Shown: one piece after another, positions 1 to 8,674 of the stretch
How positions within the stretch are numbered: position 1 is the first letter of the stretch
Layout of the letters: each line of letters starts with the position of its first letter
Assembly: GCA_963841415.1 (NCBI GenBank)
Contig: CAWJCN010000001.1
Span: 806,001 to 870,000 of the forward strand
Origin: DASUAS01 sp963841415
Lineage (GTDB): Bacteria > Actinomycetota > Acidimicrobiia > IMCC26256 > DASPTH01
Direction: 5' to 3'
DNA: 64,000 nt
Made by a program: the position numbers and the translations under genes
The notes under the pieces: model-generated
Databases searched by the model: none
What the model saw: the letters and a program-made list of their open reading frames with translations, nothing else
Told to the model about the DNA's origin: nothing

Positions 1-1054
1 TGCCGGTGCAGCGGTGCGCGTGCTCACCCCGGCGCCGACCGTCGACGCGGTGGTGGCACTGGGCGCACCCGACGACGGCCCGGGGCCGCGCGGGTGGCCC
101 CGAGCAGAGGTCGTCGACCAGCGCGATGAGGAGCCGGGCCACGGGTTGTTGAGCGCGGCGTTGGCCGACGCGCTGCGCCAGACCGTCGCCCGCGACGCGC
201 TCGCCGTGTGCGTGCTGAACCGGCGAGGTCGGGCGCGCCTTCTCGCCTGTCGAACCTGCGGCGAGCTCGCTCGCTGCGAGACGTGCGGCGCGACCGTCGA
301 GCAGGTCGACGACCAGCTCCTGTGCGCGCAGTGCGGCACCGCGCGTCCGCAGGTGTGCCTCCACTGCCACGGCTCGACGTTCCGGGCCGTGCGGCCGGGG
401 GTCGCGCGCGTGCGTGACGATCTCGCCGCATTGCTGCCGCGCACCGAGGTGGCATCGGTGGAGGCTGGCACCGACGACGTCCCCGACGTCCCCGTGCTCA
501 TCGGTACGGAGGCGGTGCTGCACCGGGTCACACCGCGCCGCGGCGCGCCCGTCGGGCTGGTGGCGTACCTCGAGCTCGACCAGGAGCTGCTCGCGCCGCG
601 GGCCCGCGCCGCCGAACAGGCGCTGTGGCTCGTCGTGCGGGGCGCCCGGCTCCTCGACACCGCCTCCTCTGGGACCGGCGGCCGGCTCCTGCTGCAGACG
701 CGGGTGCCCGACCACGAGGTCGTCGATGCGGTCCGGACCGGGGACCCGATGCGGGTGGTCGCCACCGAGTCGCCCCGGCGAGCTGCGCTCGGCTTCCCGC
801 CTTTCGGCGGCCTCGCCGAGCTGCGGGGCGTGTCCGAGGCGGTCGCGGTCGCGTGCGACGCGGTGGCCGTCTCCGGTGCCGGCTCGGGAGTGACGGTGCT
901 CGGCCCGGTGGCCGACGGGCGATCTGGATCGAGCCGCGCGCTCGTACGGGCGCCGTCGTTCGACGCGCTCTGCGACGCTCTCGCCGCGCCCGGCCTCGAT
1001 GCGGCCCGGGCCAAGGGACGGCTGCGGGTCGACGTCGATCCCCGTCGGGTCTGA
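1..1054 (+). CDS. priA: Primosomal protein N' (PriA), C-terminal part, cut by window edge
   Basis: This is the C-terminal portion of a PriA-type replication restart protein; the frame is open to the left edge, so the true start lies outside. A run of paired cysteines (CRTCGELARCETCG, LLCAQCG, VCLHCHG) forms the zinc-binding insert characteristic of PriA. The tail (ESPRRAALGFPPFGGLAELR) matches the conserved PriA C-terminal region. Where active PriA proteins carry helicase motifs such as GTQM and a DADxxL-like segment, this one has GTEAVLHRV and LVAYLELDQELLAPR, so the helicase seems degenerate. Actinobacterial PriA proteins are known to be helicase-defective. Next to def and fmt, as in Mycobacterium. 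The family is certain; activity is not. Confidence 0.85.
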   Translation, partial: AGAAVRVLTPAPTVDAVVALGAPDDGPGPRGWPRAEVVDQRDEEPGHGLLSAALADALRQTVARDALAVCVLNRRGRARLLACRTCGELARCETCGATVEQVDDQLLCAQCGTARPQVCLHCHGSTFRAVRPGVARVRDDLAALLPRTEVASVEAGTDDVPDVPVLIGTEAVLHRVTPRRGAPVGLVAYLELDQELLAPRARAAEQALWLVVRGARLLDTASSGTGGRLLLQTRVPDHEVVDAVRTGDPMRVVATESPRRAALGFPPFGGLAELRGVSEAVAVACDAVAVSGAGSGVTVLGPVADGRSGSSRALVRAPSFDALCDALAAPGLDAARAKGRLRVDVDPRRV

Positions 1055-1072
1055 TCGCGGGGTTCCGCCGGG

Positions 1073-1084
1073 TAACTTGGGGCC
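1073..1084 (+). promoter_or_regulatory. Candidate -10 box for leaderless def transcript
   Basis: TAACTT at 1073-1078 lies six bases before the def ATG at 1085, the spacing expected when transcription begins at or next to the start codon. No convincing -35 or Shine-Dalgarno sequence is visible. Leaderless mRNAs are common in actinobacteria; this instance is inferred. Confidence 0.4.
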
Positions 1085-1615
1085 ATGTATCCGCTGCGGC
1101 TCTTCGGCGATCCCGTGCTGAAGCAGCGCGCGCGTGAAGTCGACGACATCGACGCCGACGTCGTCACCCTCGTCCATGGCATGTACGACACCATGGACCT
1201 CGAGGACGGCGTCGGGCTGGCCGCGCCGCAGGTGGGGGTGCGCAAGCGGCTCTTCACCTTCGATCTGCACGAGGGCGAGGGCCCCGGCGTGGTGATCAAC
1301 CCGGAGATCGTCGAGCGCGAGGGCGAGATCCTGTCCGAGGAGGGCTGCCTGTCGGTGCCGGGCTATCGCTTCGAGGTGCTGCGGTCGGAGCGCGTCACCA
1401 TGCGGGGTCTCGACCTGGACGGCAACGAGGTCGTGCTCGAGGGCGACGACCTGCTGGCGCGCATGATCCAGCACGAGATCGACCACCTCGACGGACTCCT
1501 CCTGCTCGACCGGGTCGACCCCGACGTGCGCCGCGAGGCGCTGCGCGACATGCGCACCCGCGAGCTGGGCGCGACGGCGTCCACCCCCCGCACCGGCCAC
1601 GACCGCGGCCTGTAG
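1085..1615 (+). CDS. def: Peptide deformylase
   Basis: A 176-residue enzyme that removes the N-formyl group from nascent proteins at the ribosome exit. All three metal-site motifs are present: GVGLAAPQ (residues 42-49), EGCLS (86-90, with the cysteine metal ligand) and HEIDH (130-134, two histidine ligands and the catalytic glutamate). Length is normal for the family, with a short variable tail. The ATG start gives a correct N-terminus. The next gene encodes the formyltransferase that makes its substrate; the pair def-fmt is a classic functional couple, separated here by 13 bases. Confidence 0.97.
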   Translation: MYPLRLFGDPVLKQRAREVDDIDADVVTLVHGMYDTMDLEDGVGLAAPQVGVRKRLFTFDLHEGEGPGVVINPEIVEREGEILSEEGCLSVPGYRFEVLRSERVTMRGLDLDGNEVVLEGDDLLARMIQHEIDHLDGLLLLDRVDPDVRREALRDMRTRELGATASTPRTGHDRGL

Positions 1616-1628
1616 CCGCGTCGTTCCG

Positions 1629-2531
1629 GTGCGACTGGTCTTCTTCGGCACGCCCGCCGACGCGGTGCCGGCGCTCCAAGCGCTCCACGAGGCCGGGCAC
1701 GACATCGCCCTGGTCGTGACCCAGCCCGACCGACGCCGCGGGCGCGGCAACGACGAGAGCCCGAGTCCCGTGCGGCTGGCGGCCGAGGCGCTCGGGCTGC
1801 CGGTGCGCACCCCGGAGCGGGCGCGGGAGGTCGTCGGCGACGTCGCCGGCGCCGGCGCCGACGTCGGCGTGGTGGTCGCGTTCGGGCAGCTGCTCCCGCC
1901 CGCGTTGCTCGAGGCGATTCCTCACGGCTACGTGAACGTGCACTTCTCGCTGCTGCCGCGCTGGCGGGGCGCGGCACCCGTCGAGCGAGCGATGCTGGCG
2001 GGCGACAACGACACGGGCGTGTCCATCATGGCGCTCGAGGCAGGGCTCGACACCGGACCGGTGTTCGCGCGCGAGCGCACCGCGATCGGCGCCACCGAGA
2101 CCGCGGGGGAGCTGCGGGCGCGGCTGGTCGCGCTCGGGGCGGACCTGCTCGTCGCGACCCTCCCGCGGGTGCCGACCACGACGCCGTCGCGTCAGGTGGG
2201 TGAGCCGACCTACGCCGACAAGCTCACCGTCGACGAGTTCGCGCTCGACTGGAGTCGGCCCGCCGCCGAGCTGGCGCGGATGGTGCGCGCGGGGAACCCC
2301 CGGCCGGGCGCGTGGACGACGGACCACGGCAACCGGCTGAAGCTCTGGCGGGCCAACCCGCTGTCGGAGTGCATCGACGCCGAACCGGGCACGGTCTTCG
2401 GCCACACGCGGGTGGCGACGGGCGAGGGCGCGCTCGAGTTGGTGGAGGTCCAGCCCGAGGGGCGCCGCACCATGGATGCCAACGCGTGGCTGGCGGGACG
2501 GCGCGAATCCGATCCGCTGCTCGGTACGTGA
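1629..2531 (+). CDS. fmt: Methionyl-tRNA formyltransferase
   Basis: Transfers a formyl group from 10-formyl-tetrahydrofolate to initiator Met-tRNA. The 300-residue product starts with GTG. The N-terminal formyltransferase domain opens with MRLVFFGTP and carries the folate-site signature SLLPRWRG (residues 107-114), with the active-site histidine just before it (H105) and the asparagine in YVNVHF. The C-terminal OB-like tRNA-binding domain follows from about residue 205 (TYADKLT). Follows def closely and precedes rsmB, as in other actinobacteria. Slightly shorter than the usual 310 residues but complete. Confidence 0.97.
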   Translation: MRLVFFGTPADAVPALQALHEAGHDIALVVTQPDRRRGRGNDESPSPVRLAAEALGLPVRTPERAREVVGDVAGAGADVGVVVAFGQLLPPALLEAIPHGYVNVHFSLLPRWRGAAPVERAMLAGDNDTGVSIMALEAGLDTGPVFARERTAIGATETAGELRARLVALGADLLVATLPRVPTTTPSRQVGEPTYADKLTVDEFALDWSRPAAELARMVRAGNPRPGAWTTDHGNRLKLWRANPLSECIDAEPGTVFGHTRVATGEGALELVEVQPEGRRTMDANAWLAGRRESDPLLGT

Positions 2532-2541
2532 GCCACCTCCC

Positions 2542-3885
2542 GTGATCTCGCCGGTGGTGACCGCGCGCGTCGTCGCGCTCGACGCGCTGGTGCGGGTGGA
2601 GGACGGTGCGTACGCACACGTCGTGCTGCCGGCCATGCTGGCGCAGACCAACCTCGACGACCGCGACCGCGCCTTTGCCACCGAGCTCGTGTACGGCACC
2701 CTCCGCGCGCAGCGGCGGATCGACGACCTGCTCGCGTGCGTGGTGAAACGTCCGATCCACCGGCTCGACGCGCCCGTGCGCGCCGCGCTGCGGTTGGGTG
2801 CCTACCAGCTGTTGCACGACACGCCGCCCCACGCCGCAGTTGACTCGACGGTCGAAGCGATCGGTGCACGCTCACCGCGCGCACGCGGGTTCGTCAACGC
2901 GAACCTGCGCGCGCTGACGCGGCTGCCGCACCCCTGGCCCGAGCCCGCGGAGGAAGCGGTCGCGCTCTCGTACCCCGACTGGCTGGTGGTGCTGCTGAAC
3001 GACGCGCTCGGCCCCGGCGACGCGCGCGCGGCGCTGGTCGCGATGAACGAGCCCGCCGCGGTCACGCTGCGACCCGACCCCCGGCGGGTGACAGTGAGCG
3101 CGCTGGCCGACGAGCTGCGCGCTGCCGGCGCGGACGTCGAGACCGGGCGTCTCGTGCCCGACGCGCTCATCGTGCGCGGCGTCGGCGACCCGGGCCGGCT
3201 TCCCGCGGTGCGGGAGGGCCGGGCGACACCACAGGACCAGGGGAGCCAGGCGGTCGTGGCCGTCCTGGCGCCCGAGCCCGGAGAGCGGATCGCCGATCTC
3301 GCGGCGGCACCCGGCGGGAAGGCGACCGCGATCGCGGAACGGGTCGGCGACGCCGGCACGGTGGTCGCACTCGACATCGACGCCGGGCGTGTGCGCATGA
3401 TCGACGCCGCTCGTCACCGGATCGGGTTGCCGCATCTGCTGCCGGTGGTCGGCGACGGGCGTCGTCCGCCGCTGCGCCACGGCTCGTTCGACCGCGTGCT
3501 GCTCGACGCGCCGTGCAGTGGCATCGGTGTGTTGCGCCGCCGTCCCGACGCGAGGTGGCGGTTGCGGCCCGAGGCGATCGACGAGCTTGCCGCGCTCCAG
3601 CGAGAACTGCTCGCGGCGGCGGCGCCGCTGGTGTGCCCGGGCGGCCTGCTCGTCTACTCGGTGTGCACGGTCACACCGGCGGAGACCGTCGCCGTCGACG
3701 AGTGGGCCGCCGACGAGCTCCGCGACTTCGTCGCCCTCGCGCCGCCCGGGACGCGGTGGCGACCACACGGTCGGGGCGCGCTCCTGCTCCCGCAGGACGC
3801 CGGCTCCGACGGCATGTACGTGTTGGTGCTCCAACGCACCGCGTTTGGCGTCGGTAGTCCCGGCGTAGTGCCGCACGAACGGTGA
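2542..3885 (+). CDS. rsmB: 16S rRNA (cytosine-5)-methyltransferase RsmB (Sun/Fmu)
   Basis: About 447 residues from the GTG at 2542; the frame is open further upstream, but homology starts with ARVVALDALVRVEDGAYAH, so this start, ten bases after fmt ends, is preferred. An N-terminal NusB-like RNA-binding domain occupies about residues 1-130. The Rossmann methyltransferase domain has the SAM site DLAAAPGGKA (about 252) and the two catalytic cysteines in DAPCSGIG and YSVCTVTPAE. The family methylates C967 of 16S rRNA. It lies in the fmt-rsmB-rpe order seen in Mycobacterium. Confidence 0.95.
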   Translation: MISPVVTARVVALDALVRVEDGAYAHVVLPAMLAQTNLDDRDRAFATELVYGTLRAQRRIDDLLACVVKRPIHRLDAPVRAALRLGAYQLLHDTPPHAAVDSTVEAIGARSPRARGFVNANLRALTRLPHPWPEPAEEAVALSYPDWLVVLLNDALGPGDARAALVAMNEPAAVTLRPDPRRVTVSALADELRAAGADVETGRLVPDALIVRGVGDPGRLPAVREGRATPQDQGSQAVVAVLAPEPGERIADLAAAPGGKATAIAERVGDAGTVVALDIDAGRVRMIDAARHRIGLPHLLPVVGDGRRPPLRHGSFDRVLLDAPCSGIGVLRRRPDARWRLRPEAIDELAALQRELLAAAAPLVCPGGLLVYSVCTVTPAETVAVDEWAADELRDFVALAPPGTRWRPHGRGALLLPQDAGSDGMYVLVLQRTAFGVGSPGVVPHER

Positions 3886-3912
3886 GAGAACGGCGGTGGG
3901 GACGCGGGTAGC

Positions 3913-4595
<683 letters not shown>

Positions 4596-4599
<4 letters not shown>

Positions 4600-5102
4600 C
4601 ACCCGCGCCGGAGGTGAACGTCCAGCTGGTGGCCAAGGTGCTCGTCGTCTCCGACGGCGTGCACGAGGGCACCCGCGAAGACCGGGCCGGGCCGAAGGTC
4701 GTCGCCCGGCTCAACGACGCGGGGTGGGCCGTGCTCGAACACCAGGTGACCGCCGACGGCATCGACGAGGTCGGGTTCGCGCTCCGCGATCTGGTGGCCG
4801 GTTTCACCGGCGTCGTCGTGACGACTGGAGGCACCGGTTTCGGTCCGCGAGACCTGACGCCCGAAGGCACGCGCATGATCATCGACCGTGAGGCGCCCGG
4901 TCTCGCCGAGGCGATGCGGCGCGTCAGCGACACGCCGGGCAGACCCTTCGGCATGCTCGGCCGCGGCGTGTGCGGCACCGTCGGCACCGCCATCGTCTGC
5001 AACCTTCCCGGCTCCAGCAACGGCGCGCTCGAGTGCCTCGAGGTGATCCTCCCGGCGCTGCCGCACGCGCTCGACCTGTTGAGCGGTGGCCGTCCGCACT
5101 GA
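4596..5102 (+). CDS. MogA/MoaB-family molybdopterin adenylyltransferase-like protein
   Basis: A 168-residue protein of the MogA/MoaB/CinA fold, which adenylylates molybdopterin in molybdenum cofactor synthesis. The signature GGTGFGPRDLTPEGT (about residues 75-89) and the later PGSSNGALE segment match the MPT-binding loops. The start ATG overlaps the rpe stop by 4 bases. No other cofactor-synthesis gene is nearby, so the choice between MogA and MoaB cannot be made from context. A short 9-bp tandem repeat begins at the very end of this gene and runs over its stop codon. Confidence 0.88.
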
Positions 5103-5136
5103 CTGCACTGACTGCACTGACTGCACTGACTGCACT
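5096..5136 (+). repeat. 9-bp tandem repeat across the mog stop codon
   Basis: Four perfect copies of GACTGCACT (5101-5109, 5110-5118, 5119-5127, 5128-5136) preceded by a half copy GCACT. The stop codon of the upstream gene (5100-5102) lies in the first unit. It fills most of the gap before the alcohol dehydrogenase start. Confidence 0.95.
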
Positions 5137-5162
5137 GCACCGATCACACCAGGGGGACCGAC

Positions 5163-6257
5163 ATGCGCGCGGCGCTGTACGAAGCAGGCACCACCGACCT
5201 CGTCCTGGGTGACGTCGACATCGACGATCCGGCGCCGGGACGGGTGCGGGTGCGGGTGCACCACTGCGGGATCTGCCACTCGGACTACACCGTCCTGCAC
5301 AGCGCGTACGGCGCGAGCCCGGCGGTGCTCGGCCACGAGGCCGCGGGCGTGGTCGATGCGGTGGGGGAGGGCGTCACCATGGTCGCCCCCGGCGACAAGG
5401 TGGTGCTCACGCCGATCGCGCCGTGCGGCCGCTGCTACTGGTGCCAGCGCGACCAGCCGGGCTGCTGCGTGAACAACTCGGCGGTGCTCGGTGGCTCGTT
5501 CCTCGACGGCTCGACCGGCCTGTCGCGCGGTGGCCGGCAGGTCTTCCGCGGTCTCGGCGTCGGTGGCTTCGCCGAGTACGCCATGTGCAACGAGACCGGC
5601 GCGGTGAAGGTGCCCGCCGGCACGCCGCTCGAGACCGCGTGCGTCATCGGCTGCGCGGTGCAGACCGGCGTGGGCGCGGTGCTCAACACCGCCAAGGTGG
5701 AACCGGGGGCGACCGTGCTCGTGCTCGGTCTCGGCGGCATCGGGCTGTCGGTCGTGCAGGGCGCTCGTGCCGCGGGTGCGGCGCAGATCATCGCCAGCGA
5801 CCCGCTCGGGTGGCGTCGTGACGCGGCGGCGTCGATGGGCGCCACCACGGTGATCGACCCCACTGCCGACGACGTGCTCGCCGCCACCCGCGACCTCACG
5901 AGCGTCGGAGCCGACTACGCGTTCGAGTGCGCCGGCGTCGCCGCCCTCGCCGCGGTCGGGGTCGAAGCCACCCGCGCCGGCGGCTCCACCGTGCTCGTGG
6001 GCGCACCGCCGCTGGAAGGCAAGCTGGAGATCGACCCGCTGGTTCTGTTCGGCGTCAGCGAGAAGAAGCTCATGGGCTGCTTCCTCGGCAGCTGCAACTC
6101 GCTGCGTGACATCCCGCGTCTCGTCGCGATGTGGCGGGCCGGCCAACTCGACCTCGAGGCCCTCGTCACCGCCCGCCGCCCCCTCGACGACATCAACGAC
6201 GCCTTCGCCGACCTCGCCGCCGGAGTCGGCATCCGCACGGTGATCGACCTGATCTGA
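5163..6257 (+). CDS. Zinc-dependent alcohol dehydrogenase
   Basis: A 364-residue medium-chain dehydrogenase/reductase that oxidises an alcohol with a nicotinamide cofactor. The catalytic zinc site is CHSD (C38) with GHE (H58-E59). The structural zinc site is the four-cysteine lobe C88-C91-C94-C102. The Rossmann loop is GLGGIG near residue 185. The length and the Cys-rich lobe resemble class III/NDMA-dependent alcohol dehydrogenases of actinobacteria, but substrate cannot be read from sequence. A purine-rich AGGGGG lies a few bases before the ATG. It stands alone between the mog gene and the riboflavin operon. Confidence 0.9.
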   Translation: MRAALYEAGTTDLVLGDVDIDDPAPGRVRVRVHHCGICHSDYTVLHSAYGASPAVLGHEAAGVVDAVGEGVTMVAPGDKVVLTPIAPCGRCYWCQRDQPGCCVNNSAVLGGSFLDGSTGLSRGGRQVFRGLGVGGFAEYAMCNETGAVKVPAGTPLETACVIGCAVQTGVGAVLNTAKVEPGATVLVLGLGGIGLSVVQGARAAGAAQIIASDPLGWRRDAAASMGATTVIDPTADDVLAATRDLTSVGADYAFECAGVAALAAVGVEATRAGGSTVLVGAPPLEGKLEIDPLVLFGVSEKKLMGCFLGSCNSLRDIPRLVAMWRAGQLDLEALVTARRPLDDINDAFADLAAGVGIRTVIDLI

Positions 6258-6549
6258 CGTCTCCGCGTCCACGCCTCGGACGCCGGGGCGATGCCCTCCT
6301 CGCGGTCGTCGGTCGAGGTCTCGCTGCGCTCGGCCCATACCGACGGATGCTCGTCGGACGTACCCCGTCGCCCCCCGCTGTCCGTTTGACGAGCTAGCGG
6401 GCCGGGCTGACGCCTCCCGGTTGCTGGCTGAGCAGCTCGCGGATCCCGTCGACTGACTGGGCCGTACGCCCCGTCATGCAGCGCCGTGCGACGAGTTCCG
6501 CCACATGACCCGTGGGTGATGAGCAAGACCCCCGGCGTACACTCCGTGT
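6258..6549. other. Intergenic region before the riboflavin leader, no gene recognised
   Basis: No convincing coding sequence is visible on either strand. The stretch 6321-6344 (TCGCTGCGCTCGG then CCATACC) resembles a degraded copy of the palindromic repeat described elsewhere in this window. A TACACT hexamer at 6538-6543 could be the -10 box of the rib operon promoter; no clear -35 box accompanies it. A 61-codon minus-strand frame (6394-6579) has no homology I recognise and was not called. Confidence 0.5.
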
Positions 6550-6575
6550 CCACAAGCGAGATCCACAAGCGAGAT
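6550..6575 (+). repeat. 13-bp exact tandem duplication upstream of the FMN riboswitch
   Basis: CCACAAGCGAGAT occurs twice back to back (6550-6562 and 6563-6575), ending 10 bases before the riboswitch P1 stem. It would lie in the extreme 5' leader if transcription begins near 6545-6550. Function unknown; it may be simple slippage. Confidence 0.9.
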
Positions 6576-6585
6576 CCAAAGAGAA

Positions 6586-6755
6586 CGCCCTCGGGGTTGG
6601 GTGAAAGTCCCGACCGGCGGTAGCCAGGAGCAGTGCCCCTCGTTATAATGGGGGGCATTAACAACCTGGAAGCCCGCGAGCCCACGACAGCCGGTCGTCG
6701 GGTCGACCCGGTCAGAAGCCGGGGCCGACGGTGAGAGTCCGGATGGGAGAGGGCG
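6586..6755 (+). promoter_or_regulatory. FMN riboswitch (RFN element)
   Basis: The P1 stem is CGCCCTC (6586-6592) paired with GAGGGCG (6749-6755). The conserved 5' block (GGGTGAAAGTCCC then GACCGGCGGTAG) and the 3' blocks (GCCGACGGTGAGAGTCCGG then ATGGGAGAGGGC) are nearly consensus for FMN-binding RFN elements. A variable arm contains the hairpin GTGCCCC...GGGGGCAT around 6633-6658. The element directly precedes ribD, so FMN should repress riboflavin synthesis in cis. No U-rich terminator is evident between 6755 and ribD, so control is more likely through translation initiation; this is inferred. Confidence 0.96.
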
Positions 6756-6865
6756 CAGACCACGATCCACGGCACCGTCCGATCCAACGGGCGCCGTGGC
6801 CGCTGCGACCGCTCTCACGCCCGCTCGAACCCGAGGCGACCAGGGGAGACGGAGCAGCGCATCAG

Positions 6866-7999
6866 GTGGCCGCCGACACCGAGCTCATGCAGCGGGCCCT
6901 GGCCCGGGGCGAGACCGCCCGTCGGCGCACCGCGCCGAACCCGTGGGTCGGTGCCGTCGTCGTGCGCGACGGCGAGGTCGTCGGCGAGGGGGCCACGCAG
7001 CCGCCCGGCGGCGCGCACGCGGAGATCGAGGCGTTGCGGGCGGCCGGTGACCGGGCCCGGGGCGCGACCGTCTACACGACGCTCGAGCCGTGCTCGCACC
7101 AGGGCCGCACCGGGCCCTGCGTCGTCGCGCTGGCCGAGGCCGGTGTGACACGGGTGGTGATCGCGCTCGAGGACCCCGACCCGCAGGTTGCGGGTCAGGG
7201 GCTCGCGCAGCTGCGCGACCGCGGCATCACCGTCGACGTCGGCGTGGGCGCGGAGGCGGCCGCCCGGTCGCTTGCGCCCTACCTCGCGCACCGCCGCTTC
7301 GGGCGCGCCTTCACCATCGTCAAGGCGGCGATGAGCCTCGATGGCCGCATCGCCGCTCGCGACGGCTCGTCGCAGTGGATCACCGGTGCTGCGTCCCGTG
7401 CCGACGCGCATCGCCTCCGGGCGGATTCACAGGCCATCGTCATCGGCGCGGGAACCGCCCTCGCCGATCGCCCGCGCCTCACCGTGCGCGACGCCGAGGG
7501 ACCCGTGCCCGTGCCGCCGCTTCGGGTGTTGCTCGACGCCACCGGGAAGGTTCCCGCCGTCGGCCCGCTCTTCGACGCCGAGCTGGCACCCACACTCGTC
7601 GTCACCACCGACGCCGCGCCCGACGCCGCGCAACGCGCCTGGCTCGCCGCCGGCGCGAAGGTGCTCACGGTTCCGCCCGCACCGAACGGCACCGGGGTCG
7701 ACCTGACGGCGACGCTGGAGGTGCTGGCCGGCCTCGGCGTGCTGCAGGCCCTCGTCGAAGGTGGGGCCGCGCTCTCCGGTTCGCTGATGGAAGCCGGCCT
7801 CGCCGATCGCCTCGTCGCCTACGTCGCGCCCACCGTCCTCGGTCGCGACGGTCGCCCGGCGTTCGACCTCGCCGGACCGGCGCGCCTCGCCGACGCACCC
7901 CGCTGGTGCCTGGTCGACGTCCGCCGGGTCGGCACCGACGTCCGCCTCGACTACGAGCCTCCCGCACCCGAAGCGGCTGTGAACGAGGGGATCGCCTGA
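6866..7999 (+). CDS. ribD: Bifunctional diaminohydroxyphosphoribosylaminopyrimidine deaminase / 5-amino-6-(5-phosphoribosylamino)uracil reductase
   Basis: Two consecutive steps of riboflavin synthesis. The deaminase domain (about residues 1-145) has the zinc site GGAHAE and PCSHQGRTGPC. The reductase domain (about 146-365) begins FTIVKAAMSLDGRIA and includes the NADPH-site segment VEGGAALSGS. The frame is open into the riboswitch, but homology starts at TELMQRALARGE, so the GTG at 6866 (377 residues) is chosen; an ATG at 6887 is an alternative. Its stop overlaps the ribE ATG (TGATG). First gene of ribD-ribE-ribBA-ribH. Confidence 0.95.
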   Translation: MAADTELMQRALARGETARRRTAPNPWVGAVVVRDGEVVGEGATQPPGGAHAEIEALRAAGDRARGATVYTTLEPCSHQGRTGPCVVALAEAGVTRVVIALEDPDPQVAGQGLAQLRDRGITVDVGVGAEAAARSLAPYLAHRRFGRAFTIVKAAMSLDGRIAARDGSSQWITGAASRADAHRLRADSQAIVIGAGTALADRPRLTVRDAEGPVPVPPLRVLLDATGKVPAVGPLFDAELAPTLVVTTDAAPDAAQRAWLAAGAKVLTVPPAPNGTGVDLTATLEVLAGLGVLQALVEGGAALSGSLMEAGLADRLVAYVAPTVLGRDGRPAFDLAGPARLADAPRWCLVDVRRVGTDVRLDYEPPAPEAAVNEGIA

Positions 8000-8673
8000 T
8001 GTTCACCGGCATCGTCGAGGAGCTGGGCTCCGTGCGCGCGGTCACCACGAACGCGGGCGGGGCGCGGATCGAGATCGTCGCCAAGCTCGTGTCGGAGGAC
8101 GCCGCGCTCGGCGCGTCGATCTCGGTGAACGGCTGCTGCCTCACGGTGGTCGAGGTGCTCGACGACGGCTGGGCCGCCGACGCGGTCACCGAGACCCTCG
8201 ATCGCACGGCGCTGGGCGCGCTCACCAGTGGCGATCCCGTGAACCTGGAACGCCCGGTCCGCCTCGCCGACCGCCTCGGTGGTCACGTCGTCCAGGGCCA
8301 CGTCGACGGCGTGGGCACGCTGCGCGACCGCGTCGCGCTGCCCGACGGCTCCACTCGCATGACCTTCACCGCGCCTGCGAGCGTCCTCCGCTACGTGGTC
8401 GAGAAGGGTTCGATCACCGTCGACGGCATCAGCCTCACCGTCGCCGGACTCGACGACGAGGCCGGCACGTTCGAGGTCGCCGTCATCCCCCACACGCTGT
8501 CCGTCACGACGCTGGGACCGAAGCAGCCCGGCGATCCCGTCAACCTCGAAGCCGACGTGCTGGCCAAGTACGTCGAACGCCTCCTCACCACGCACTCCGA
8601 AACGAGACGCAGCGAAGTCGTGCCCGGAGGGCGGGACGACGCCGCGCAGTCGACCATCGAACAGGAGCAGTGA
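7999..8673 (+). CDS. ribE: Riboflavin synthase, alpha chain
   Basis: Dismutates two 6,7-dimethyl-8-ribityllumazine molecules to riboflavin and the pyrimidine precursor. The 224-residue protein starts with the family hallmark MFTGIVEELG and contains the two lumazine-binding repeats: repeat one with SVNGCCLTV and GGHVVQGHVDG, repeat two with ITVDGISLTV and VNLEADVLAKYVERL. The last 25 residues are a poorly conserved tail. Translationally coupled to ribD by TGATG overlap; an AGGAG lies just before the following ribBA start. Confidence 0.97.
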   Translation: MFTGIVEELGSVRAVTTNAGGARIEIVAKLVSEDAALGASISVNGCCLTVVEVLDDGWAADAVTETLDRTALGALTSGDPVNLERPVRLADRLGGHVVQGHVDGVGTLRDRVALPDGSTRMTFTAPASVLRYVVEKGSITVDGISLTVAGLDDEAGTFEVAVIPHTLSVTTLGPKQPGDPVNLEADVLAKYVERLLTTHSETRRSEVVPGGRDDAAQSTIEQEQ

Positions 8674-8674
8674 G

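Noticed and set aside
6394..6579. 61-codon minus-strand frame before the riboflavin leader
   Set aside because: No recognisable family, no Shine-Dalgarno, and it runs through the tandem 13-mer; GC-rich DNA gives many such open frames.
6625..6660. GTTATAAT in the FMN riboswitch as a promoter -10 box
   Set aside because: It is in the loop of a variable riboswitch hairpin flanked by GCCCC/GGGGGC, so structure explains it better.
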